DNA from: RGIG4097 sp964637515 | Lineage (GTDB): Bacteria; Bacillota; Clostridia; Christensenellales; CAG-917 | Direction: 5' to 3' | Length of the DNA stretch: 52,703 bases | NCBI GenBank assembly: GCA_964637515.1 | Contig: CAZWUI010000008.1 | Coordinates: forward strand, 1 to 52,703 | Shown here: positions 19,901 through 26,416 of the stretch, in pieces | Layout of the letters: every line of letters starts with the position of its first letter | How positions within the stretch are numbered: position 1 is the stretch's first letter | Notes under the pieces: model-generated | What the model saw: the letters and a program-made list of their open reading frames with translations, nothing else | Database searches by the model: none | What the model was told of the DNA's origin: nothing | Translations under genes and position numbers: made by a program

Positions 19901-20831
19901 CGCCGTCGATAATATCTCTTGCGACGGTTTGACCTGCAATTCTGGTTGCAAGGGAGAGTTTCTTGTTGTATTTATATCTGCCGACTTTGCCGAGTTCGTA
20001 TCTCTTGTCGTCGTAGAACAGGTTTCTGATAAGGTTGGTCGCACCTTCGGTGGTCGCAACTTCGCCCGGACGCATCTTCGAGAAGAACATAAGTTTGCCC
20101 GCATCGACGTCTTTTTTGCCGTTGATACCGCCGTCCTTCGCGCAGGTGTTCGCCATCATTTCGTCCCCGCCGAAAAGTTCGATGATTTCTTCGTCGGTGC
20201 CGTAGCCGAGCGCACGAAGAAGAGTGGTCGTCAAAATCTTGCGGTTGCGGTCGACGTGCACCCAAGAGATGTCGTTGGAATCTTGTTCGAGTTCAATCCA
20301 CGCGCCTCTGTTGGGGATTACGGTCGTGCCGTAACGAGAGATACCGTTTTTGTCCTTGGTTTCCGCATTGTAGACACCGGGACTTCTGACGAGCTGGCTG
20401 ACGATGACGCGTTCCGCTCCGTTGATGACGAAAGAGCCTGACTCCGTCATAAGCGGGAAATCGCCCATGAACACTTCCTGATCCATGCTTTGGATCACTT
20501 CTCCATTCTCGTCAAGATGAGAAAGTCTGACTTTCACCTTGAGGGGAAGTGCGTACGTGGTGTCGCGATCTTTGCATTCCTTGACGGAATATTTGGGCTT
20601 TCCTTCCAACTTGTGGGAAATGAATTCCAAACGAAGTTTTCCGGCGAAGTCGTTGATGGGAGAATATTCTTCCAAAACCTCTTTGATACCGGTATCGATG
20701 AATTCTGCATAGGATTTCCTTTGCAATTCGATGAGGTACGGAATGGGAAGAATTTCTTCGTCGTTGATACGAGAGAAGGAACATCTTTCGGTGTTGCCGT
20801 ACATGACCTTGTGCATTCTTTCTTGGGACAT
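16986..20831 (-). CDS. rpoB: RNA polymerase subunit beta
   Basis: Forms the active-site cleft of RNA polymerase together with beta'. The 1,281 residues contain the rifampicin-region segment [20 protein letters not shown] and [16 protein letters not shown], then [17 protein letters not shown] and the C-terminal [20 protein letters not shown]. In the rifampicin region the usual D, H and S positions are retained, while a proline replaces the common N or T before NP. The last roughly 80 residues form a strongly acidic tail rich in D and E. AAGGAG precedes the ATG. Genes for L10 and L7/L12 are not upstream; rpoB has its own promoter. Confidence 0.99.
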   Translation of the reverse strand: [1281 protein letters not shown]

Positions 20832-21012
20832 GCTTCACTCCTTAAAAAAAATTACCGTTTTTTGCTTTCCGAAAAAAAATTTGGAAAAAGTTCTTTTTGC
20901 GGAAATGCCTTGTTTTTTTTGCTGCATTGCGCTATACTTGTAGTTGTTAAATACAACCCCCTACCCCCAAAATCGCGGATTTCGAGGGCAGGCAATCGTG
21001 CTAGTGGCGCAT
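20832..21012 (-). promoter_or_regulatory. rpoB 5' leader
   Basis: An untranslated leader of about 180 nt. It contains a G-rich stretch (GGGGGTAGGGGG, minus strand, about 20959-20970) and A- and T-tracts close to the gene. I see no ORF and no RNA family that I recognise. Confidence 0.4.
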
Positions 21013-21018
21013 TTTCCT

Positions 21019-21047
21019 ATTTTAACAGCAATTTTCAAGGTTGTCAA
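21019..21047 (-). promoter_or_regulatory. Strong promoter of rpoBC(-metK)
   Basis: On the minus strand, TTGACA (21042-21047), a 17-nt spacer ending in an extended TGT, and TAAAAT (21019-21024). Transcription would start near 21012, giving a leader of about 180 nt. Confidence 0.85.
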
Positions 21048-21130
21048 GTGTCGCACGCAAGTATTTTGGACGATTTCGGCACTTTTTTCAACCCTTGAAA
21101 TTCGGGGATTTTCGCCTCAAAGTGAGTGTT

Positions 21131-21373
21131 ATGAGAATAGACAAGTTTTTGAAAGTATCACGTGTTATCAAACGTCGCACCGTCGCGCAAGAAGCTTGCG
21201 ACGGCGGTCGTATCGAAATCAACGGCAAGGCAGTCAAACCCGCAAAAGAAGTCAAAGTCGGGGACGTCGTTGCGGTTTCTTTCGGCAACAATACCCTGCG
21301 TTTCGAAGTGTTGTCCGTCGACGAAAAGCAGACCAAGCAATCCGCCGAAACTATGTATAGAATCATCGAATAG
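21131..21373 (+). CDS. rqcP: RqcP/YabO-type S4-domain RNA-binding protein
   Basis: A small S4-domain protein of the Hsp15 family. In Firmicutes the orthologue RqcP binds obstructed 50S subunits carrying peptidyl-tRNA and works with RqcH in ribosome-associated quality control by alanine tailing. The start MRIDKFLKVSRVIKRRTVAQ at 21131 matches the family opening almost exactly, whereas the longer frame from 21041 adds non-conserved residues. Length is 80 residues. The S4 motif GGRIEINGKAVKPAKEVKVG is present. It has only a weak ribosome binding site, and ispDF follows after 3 nt. Confidence 0.92.
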   Translation: MRIDKFLKVSRVIKRRTVAQEACDGGRIEINGKAVKPAKEVKVGDVVAVSFGNNTLRFEVLSVDEKQTKQSAETMYRIIE

Positions 21374-21376
21374 CCT

Positions 21377-22489
21377 ATGAATATCAACGTCATCATCGCA
21401 GCGGCGGGGACTTCCCAACGCTACGGCACCGAAAACAAACTTTTTGAAAAATGCGGTTCTACCTGCGTGCTTCTCGAAGCGATCAAGCCGTTTTTGGCAT
21501 TCCAAGCGGTAAAAAAGGTGGTCGTATCCACCGATTCGACTTATTTTGACGAACTTATGGGTGCGTTGTCCTCATCTCATCTCGACGAAGACGGCAGAAT
21601 CAAGTTATCTATAGGGGGCAAATCACGGACGGAAACCGTCAAAAACGCATTGTCCTCTCTCTCGGACGACTGCGACGTCGTGTTAGTCCACGACGGCGCA
21701 AGACCTTTCTTGTCAACGGCACTCGTATCTTCCGTCATCGACAACTTGAAGTCGGGCGGAGCGGTCGTCCCCCTTGTCAAACTCACGGACAATATTGCAG
21801 GAATCGAAAACGGAGTCCTGTCCCTTAATCGTGAAAACTACCGCGGTATTCAAACCCCTATGGCATTCGATAGGGCGGTTTTTGAAAGAGCGTATAAGGC
21901 GGTTGACGGCGACTATCTCGACGATTTGGCGGTCGTACAGAAATTCGCACCCTGCCCCGTCGTTGCGGTCGAAGGCGAAAAGTCAAACGTCAAAATCACC
22001 ACGAAAGATGACTTGAAAGAATCTGTCGTCGGTTGCGGTTACGATATACACCGCCTTGAAAAAGGAAAGGGAATCCGCCTGCTCGGCACCTATATCCCCT
22101 GCCCATACTCATTGGTTGCACACAGCGACGGAGACGTGCCCGTCCATGCGATTATGGATGCGATTTTGTCCGCGATAGGCGAAAAGGACATCGGACATCT
22201 CTTCCCCGTTGATGACGAGCGTTACGACGGAGCGGACAGCATGCAACTTCTCGACGAAGTCGTGTCAATCGCAAAAGGCAAAGGCTATGCCGTGTCAAAC
22301 GTCACGGTTGCGATAATTGCAGAAAAGCCGATTTTGGCACCATATATAGATGAAATGCGTGCGCGCGTTGCGTGCGCGCTCGCGATACCCAACGAAAAAG
22401 TCGGCATAACCGCCACCACCAACGAAAAGGTCGGAGATATCGGAAACGGCAATGCAATCGCTGCATACGCCACCGTACTTTTGCACTGA
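21377..22489 (+). CDS. ispDF: Bifunctional MEP pathway enzyme IspD-IspF
   Basis: Fusion of 2-C-methyl-D-erythritol 4-phosphate cytidylyltransferase (IspD, residues about 1-213) and 2-C-methyl-D-erythritol 2,4-cyclodiphosphate synthase (IspF, about 214-370), two non-consecutive steps of the non-mevalonate isoprenoid pathway. The IspD half has the nucleotide-binding start VIIAAAGTSQRYG and LVHDGARPFL. The IspF half has the zinc motif GYDIHRL, then HSDGDVPVHAIMDAIL, IGHLFP and TATTNEKVGDIGNGNAIAA. The ATG follows the rqcP stop by 3 nt without a Shine-Dalgarno, so coupled translation is likely. The dyad at 22496-22518 follows. Confidence 0.97.
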   Translation: MNINVIIAAAGTSQRYGTENKLFEKCGSTCVLLEAIKPFLAFQAVKKVVVSTDSTYFDELMGALSSSHLDEDGRIKLSIGGKSRTETVKNALSSLSDDCDVVLVHDGARPFLSTALVSSVIDNLKSGGAVVPLVKLTDNIAGIENGVLSLNRENYRGIQTPMAFDRAVFERAYKAVDGDYLDDLAVVQKFAPCPVVAVEGEKSNVKITTKDDLKESVVGCGYDIHRLEKGKGIRLLGTYIPCPYSLVAHSDGDVPVHAIMDAILSAIGEKDIGHLFPVDDERYDGADSMQLLDEVVSIAKGKGYAVSNVTVAIIAEKPILAPYIDEMRARVACALAIPNEKVGITATTNEKVGDIGNGNAIAAYATVLLH

Positions 22490-22495
22490 AAACGC

Positions 22496-22518
22496 TTTCG
22501 CAACCGATAGTTGCGAAA
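22496..22518. promoter_or_regulatory. Perfect 9-bp inverted repeat upstream of the XRE regulator gene
   Basis: TTTCGCAAC, a 5-nt centre, then GTTGCGAAA. A TTGACA box begins directly after it at 22519, although no good -10 at the right spacing was found. Without a following U-tract it looks more like an operator than a terminator; it could also be an RNA stem ending the ispDF transcript. Confidence 0.45.
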
Positions 22519-22591
22519 TTGACAAGTGAATGCGGTAGCGTTTTTCGATAGGATATGGCAAAATCAAGTCATCAAATCGACAGAGGCCATT

Positions 22592-23440
22592 ATGGATTAC
22601 GAAACTTCAAACAGATTATATGAATTGAGAAAATCCCGCGGGTACTCCCAAGACGAGCTTGCGGATATGCTCGGCGTATCAAGGCAAGCAATCTCGAAAT
22701 GGGAGCGGGGCGAAAGCTCCCCCGACACCGACAACCTTATCGCACTTGCACGCCTTTACGGAGTGAGTCTTGACGAACTTGTGGGTTACGTCCCGACGAA
22801 CAAAATCAACGACAAAAAAGAAAGCGCAGACGACACGGACGAAGCCGACGACGAAATCTTTTCTGACTCCGACGATGCCTTCCACGTCAAAAACGACGAC
22901 GGCTCCGAAGTGTTTATCGACGGTGAAAAAATCCGCGTCATAGACGACAAAGGCAAGCGTATAGAAATAAGCGGCGGTCCCGCTCGCATTGCAAAATCCG
23001 TCATCGACAAAGTCGGCGTACACGTCAAAACAGATTTCGCAAATGACGAAAACGGCACTTTACGCGCCGAAAATCACCGGGTAAACTCCCCGAAAATAAA
23101 AATTCACTCCCCCGCGCGCAAGGTTGCGGATGCGGTCGTCCCTGTGCTTGTGCTTGTCGCATACTTATTGCTCGGTTTCTTGGGAGGTTGGTGGCATCCC
23201 GCTTGGCTCGTCTTTTTCGCAATCCCGATTTTCTTCTGCACGTGGGATGCATTCTCGGACAAAAAGTTGTCGACTTTCCCCGTCCCCTTCATCGTGCTTG
23301 CGGTATATCTTGCGCTTGGTTGCGTGCTTCACGCATGGCATCCCTACTGGGCGCTCTTCTTTATTGTCCCCGCCTACTTCTGCATATCCGCCCCGCTTGA
23401 CAAGCACTTTGCAGAAAAAAGAAAACCCCAAAACGACTAA
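22592..23440 (+). CDS. XRE-family regulator with membrane-anchored C terminus
   Basis: The N terminus is a classic helix-turn-helix of the Cro/CI type (residues about 5-60, with LADMLGVSRQAISKWERGES). An acidic linker of about 100 residues follows. The C-terminal third carries four hydrophobic segments arranged as two similar units, each containing a WHPxW-like motif (WWHPAWLVFF and WHPYWALFF), resembling LiaF/LiaI-like membrane regions. The protein is probably a membrane-tethered transcriptional regulator sensing an envelope signal. The ATG at 22592 has AGAGG 7 nt upstream. The ligand and targets are unknown; the dyad at 22496-22518 is a candidate autoregulatory site. Confidence 0.85.
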   Translation: MDYETSNRLYELRKSRGYSQDELADMLGVSRQAISKWERGESSPDTDNLIALARLYGVSLDELVGYVPTNKINDKKESADDTDEADDEIFSDSDDAFHVKNDDGSEVFIDGEKIRVIDDKGKRIEISGGPARIAKSVIDKVGVHVKTDFANDENGTLRAENHRVNSPKIKIHSPARKVADAVVPVLVLVAYLLLGFLGGWWHPAWLVFFAIPIFFCTWDAFSDKKLSTFPVPFIVLAVYLALGCVLHAWHPYWALFFIVPAYFCISAPLDKHFAEKRKPQND

Positions 23441-23442
23441 CG

Positions 23443-23470
23443 AAAAGCGCACCGCTCGGTGCGCTTTTTA
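23443..23470. terminator. Bidirectional terminator between two convergent XRE genes
   Basis: AAAAGCGCACCG / CGGTGCGCTTTT with a tract of Ts at the plus-strand end and As at the other serves both genes. The minus-strand gene's stop lies at its edge. Confidence 0.8.
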
Positions 23471-23677
23471 TTATCTTTTCTTAAACTCCTCACCGTTGAT
23501 GAGATAGTCTATCGACACGTTGAAATATTTGGACATTCTGTTGAGCAACTCAAAACTAGGCTCTCGCTTTCCGCTTTCATACAATGACAGCGCCTCCCTC
23601 GAAATGCTCGAGTCTATGGCAACCTTTTGTTGATTAAGGTTCTTTATTTTGCGTATATCTTTCAGTCCTTTCATCAT
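23471..23677 (-). CDS. Small XRE-family DNA-binding protein
   Basis: A 67- or 68-residue stand-alone helix-turn-helix protein. The motif KVAIDSSISREALSLYESGKR matches the HTH_3 recognition region, followed by the usual FELLNRMSKYFNVSIDYLI. Two adjacent ATGs are possible (23677 or 23674); the AAAGGG site fits the second better. A near-palindrome (GTAACA...TGTTGC, about 23693-23707) lies just upstream and may be its operator. It runs opposite to the larger XRE gene, sharing a terminator with it, and away from the MATE exporter. The target genes are unknown. Confidence 0.85.
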   Translation of the reverse strand: MMKGLKDIRKIKNLNQQKVAIDSSISREALSLYESGKREPSFELLNRMSKYFNVSIDYLINGEEFKKR

Positions 23678-23768
23678 TTCCCTTTCATATAATGCAACAT
23701 TTTGTTACGTTTTGCCCACACGCCCCTATAATTGTGGTACTAACTCCCGTAATCGAGGGAAAATTGAG

Positions 23769-23885
23769 ATGAAATTATGCTTTGTTCTCTTTCGCCTTTT
23801 CAAACAAATCGTTTTATCAAGAGATTTTTGCAATTTTGTTTTTCTTGTCCCCTATTCGTTTGACTTATATTTTTATATTTGTTAG
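23769..23885 (+). CDS. Possible 38-residue hydrophobic peptide (doubtful)
   Basis: A short frame starting MKLCFVLFRLFKQIVLS with GAGGG 9 nt before the ATG and a possible promoter upstream (TTGTTA, then TATAAT with a long 19-nt spacer). The peptide is rich in F, L and V. Codon use is AT-rich, unlike the surrounding genes, and the end overlaps the MATE promoter, so this may be chance. No homology is recognised. Confidence 0.2.
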   Translation: MKLCFVLFRLFKQIVLSRDFCNFVFLVPYSFDLYFYIC

Positions 23886-23888
23886 TAT
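23860..23888 (+). promoter_or_regulatory. Promoter of the MATE exporter leader
   Basis: TTGACT (23860-23865), a 17-nt spacer ending TGT, and TAGTAT (23883-23888), an extended -10. Transcription would start near 23895. Confidence 0.75.
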
Positions 23889-23904
23889 CGTATCAATATA
23901 AACA

Positions 23905-23977
23905 TATCCGCCGCCGGGTGGACGCGTCAGGGTTCGTATCGTTAGGCCGTAGCAGATACGAAGGTCTGGCTTTTTTT
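23905..23977 (+). promoter_or_regulatory. Structured leader with terminator, candidate guanidine-IV (mepA-type) riboswitch
   Basis: The RNA has an inner hairpin TTCGTATC (23933-23940) / GATACGAA (23955-23962) inside an outer stem GCCGG (23913-23917) / CTGGC (23966-23970), followed by seven Us and then the MATE start 23 nt later. A terminator directly before a gene implies conditional read-through. Guanidine-IV riboswitches are known to control mepA-type MATE genes in Clostridia in this way. I assign the class from context and general architecture, not from a profile match. Confidence 0.5.
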
Positions 23978-23999
23978 ATGACCGCGCACGTGAGGTAAC

Positions 24000-25328
24000 A
24001 TGAAAAACGCAACTCTCAAAGAATACTCGAAGTACGTATTGTCAAACGTTCTCGGAATGATCGGGATGTCATGCTATATTCTTGCGGACACCTTTTTCGT
24101 TTCGCTCGGTATGGGATCGGACGGCTTAACCGCTCTCAATCTTGCCTGCCCCGTTTTCAACTTTATGTTCGGTTTCGGACTTATGCTCGGAGTGGGTGGA
24201 GCAACGAGATTTTCTATCCTTAAAGGAGCGGGAGATAGCGACGGCGCAAACAAGTCCTTCACACACTCCCTGATTTTGACAGAGATATTCTCTATCATTT
24301 TCCTTATCATAGGTGTGTCCGCCGCCGGTCCTATCGCGACCGCTTTAGGTGCGGATAGCGCAACTTACGAAATGTGCAAACAGTACATAATGGTCATACT
24401 TTGTTTCGCACCTTTCTTCTTGAACAACTACCTTTTCCAATCTTTCGTGCGCAACGACGGTGCGCCAAGACTCACTATGATTGCGATGTTGACGGGCAAT
24501 CTTTTCAACATTCTATTCGACTGGGTGCTTATATTTCCTTGCGGTTTGGGAATTTTTGGTGCGGCACTTGCAACTGCGCTCTCTCCCGTCGTCAGTCTGC
24601 TCATACTCTCGACTTTCTTCTTCCGCAAAAAGAATAGTTTCCGTTTCTCTCTCGGCAAGCCGTCCGTCAAGTCAATTGGCAAAATCGCAGGTGCGGGACT
24701 TCCGTCCTTCCTGTCCGAATTTTCGACCGCTATCATACTCATAATCTTCAACAAATTGTTCTTGTCTCTGTCCGGGAATATCGGCGTAGCGGCATACACC
24801 GTCATCGTCAACGTATTCTACGTCATCATTGCAATCTACAATGGTGTAACGAGTGGCATCCAACCCCTTGTCAGCAAGAGTTACGGAGAGGGCGATTTGC
24901 AAAAGTCCTACCAATACTTTCGCTATGCACTATTCACCCTGCTTGCAATGGCGGTCGTGATATATATCGCAATATTCTTCGGCGCGGACGGCATCACGAG
25001 CATATTCAACAGCGACAATGACCAAACCATGCAATCCCTTGCAACTCTCGGTCTGCAACTCTACTTCATCTCCGCCCTTTTCAGCGGATTCAATCTGCTC
25101 ATATCGTCCTTCCTTGCCGCATCGGACAAACCCATACCCGCCCATGCGATTTCATTGCTCCGCGGTTACGTTATAATCATACCGACCGCATTTCTACTTG
25201 CGCACCTGAAAGGCACGACAGGCTTATGGCTCGCCACTCCGATTGCCGAATTTATAACCCTCGCAGTCGCAATCACCCTATTCCTAATCATCTACCGCCA
25301 ACGCAAAAACACACAAAACCTTATATAA
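24000..25328 (+). CDS. MATE family multidrug/cation exporter (MepA-like)
   Basis: A 442-residue integral membrane transporter with about 12 hydrophobic segments in two homologous halves, as expected for the multidrug and toxic compound extrusion family. Typical features are NVLGMIGMSCYILADTFFVS near the N terminus and the GNLFNILFDWVLIF and GVTSGIQPLVSKSYGEG segments. Such proteins swap Na+ or H+ for organic cations. The ATG at 24000 has GAGG 4 nt upstream. The preceding leader has the form of a ligand-controlled terminator; if it is guanidine-IV, the physiological substrate may be guanidine or a derivative. A terminator follows at 25336. Confidence 0.93.
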   Translation: MKNATLKEYSKYVLSNVLGMIGMSCYILADTFFVSLGMGSDGLTALNLACPVFNFMFGFGLMLGVGGATRFSILKGAGDSDGANKSFTHSLILTEIFSIIFLIIGVSAAGPIATALGADSATYEMCKQYIMVILCFAPFFLNNYLFQSFVRNDGAPRLTMIAMLTGNLFNILFDWVLIFPCGLGIFGAALATALSPVVSLLILSTFFFRKKNSFRFSLGKPSVKSIGKIAGAGLPSFLSEFSTAIILIIFNKLFLSLSGNIGVAAYTVIVNVFYVIIAIYNGVTSGIQPLVSKSYGEGDLQKSYQYFRYALFTLLAMAVVIYIAIFFGADGITSIFNSDNDQTMQSLATLGLQLYFISALFSGFNLLISSFLAASDKPIPAHAISLLRGYVIIIPTAFLLAHLKGTTGLWLATPIAEFITLAVAITLFLIIYRQRKNTQNLI

Positions 25329-25335
25329 CAAAAAT

Positions 25336-25360
25336 CCCGCTCTCATCCAAGAGCGGGTTT
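25336..25360 (+). terminator. Terminator after the MATE gene
   Basis: CCCGCTCT / AGAGCGGG around a 6-nt loop, followed by a short T-run. Confidence 0.75.
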
Positions 25361-25365
25361 AGTTA

Positions 25366-25433
25366 ATGATATACGCTACACGTATGATATATTGCTGCCG
25401 CAACATGATATACTTGCAACGCAAGTTTATCAT
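25366..25433. repeat. Tandem mini-hairpin repeat with ATGATATA spacers
   Basis: ATGATATA occurs at about 25366, 25384 and 25405, and the run ends in its inverted relative TTTATCAT. Between the copies sit small stems, ACG/CGT, TTGC/GCAA and CTTGC/GCAAG, each with a 3-6 nt loop, giving a period of about 20 nt. The run fills the gap between two terminators. It looks like a dispersed intergenic repeat, not part of either gene. Confidence 0.6.
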
Positions 25434-25466
25434 AAAAAAAGCACTGCGCATTGCAGTGCTTTTTTG
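25434..25466. terminator. Terminator after the transketolase genes
   Basis: AAAAAAAGCACTGC / GCAGTGCTTTTTT, symmetrical and so usable from both sides; its main job would be to end the minus-strand transketolase transcript. Confidence 0.8.
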
Positions 25467-25477
25467 AATGATTGTCG

Positions 25478-26416
25478 TTACTTTCTTGCGATTGCTTTCT
25501 TTGCCGCCGCGATGATGTCTGCGGTGGTAAGGTGGAATTTTTCGCTGAGGTATGCGTTCTTGCCGACTTCGCCGAAACTGTTCTTGACGCCGACGAGTTC
25601 GACGGGAGCGGGACATTTCTCAACGACGACTTCTGCGACTGCAGAACCAAGACCGCCGTTGGTTGCGTGGTTTTCACAGGTGACGATTGCACCCGTGTTC
25701 TTGACCGCTTCTGCGATTGCATCTTCGTCGATAGGTTTCCAAGTGTGCATATTGAGCACTGCCGCAGAGATGCCTTCTTTTGCGAGTTCGTCCGCCGCCG
25801 CAATTGCTCTGGAGACCATTATACCGCTTGCGATAAGGGTAACGTCTTTGCCGTCACGGACTTTGGTTGCTTTGCCGAGTTGGAAATCGGGAACGTCATC
25901 GAAAACGTGTTCTGCTTTCTTGCGGAAAAGGCGGATATAGACTGCTCCGGGGTAGTCGATGATTTGCGGAATTGCGCGAGCGAGCATTGCTGCGTCGGTA
26001 GGTTCAAAGCAAACCATTTTGGGAATTGCTCTCATGATTGCCATATCTTCGAGAGGCATATGAGTTCCGCCGTTTGCTTCTGCGCACACGCCGGGGTCGG
26101 AGCCTACGATTTTGACGTTGCGTTTTGCATATGCGACCGAGATGAAGATTTGGTCGTAGCAACGACGAGTCGCAAAGGGTGCGAAGGAATACGCAAAGGG
26201 GATTTTGCCCATTGCAGACATACCTGCCGCAACACCGATAAGGTTTGCTTCCGCGATACCCACGTTGACGAATCTGTCGGGGTGAGCTTCTTTGAACGCT
26301 TTGGTTGCGTGGCAACCCATAAGGTCCGCTTCGAGAACGACTATTCTATTGTCATCGTTTGCCAATTCGGCGAGGGTGTTTGCGAGCACCTGTCGCATTT
26401 CTTTTTCGTCAGTCAT
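25478..26416 (-). CDS. Transketolase, C-terminal subunit
   Basis: Second half of a split transketolase, carrying the pyrimidine-binding and C-terminal domains; together with the N-terminal subunit it transfers two-carbon units in the non-oxidative pentose phosphate pathway using thiamine diphosphate. The 312 residues include the conserved glutamate segment NVGIAEANLIGVAAG near residue 55, FAPFATRRCYDQI and GGTHMPLEDMAIMRAIP. The ATG at 26416 overlaps the upstream subunit's stop (TAATG), so equal amounts are probably made by coupling. The split form is common in Clostridia. Confidence 0.95.
   Translation of the reverse strand: MTDEKEMRQVLANTLAELANDDNRIVVLEADLMGCHATKAFKEAHPDRFVNVGIAEANLIGVAAGMSAMGKIPFAYSFAPFATRRCYDQIFISVAYAKRNVKIVGSDPGVCAEANGGTHMPLEDMAIMRAIPKMVCFEPTDAAMLARAIPQIIDYPGAVYIRLFRKKAEHVFDDVPDFQLGKATKVRDGKDVTLIASGIMVSRAIAAADELAKEGISAAVLNMHTWKPIDEDAIAEAVKNTGAIVTCENHATNGGLGSAVAEVVVEKCPAPVELVGVKNSFGEVGKNAYLSEKFHLTTADIIAAAKKAIARK

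Noticed and set aside
20955..20975. G-quadruplex in the rpoB leader
   Set aside because: Only two G-runs are long enough (GGGGGTAGGGGG); four are needed for an intramolecular quadruplex.
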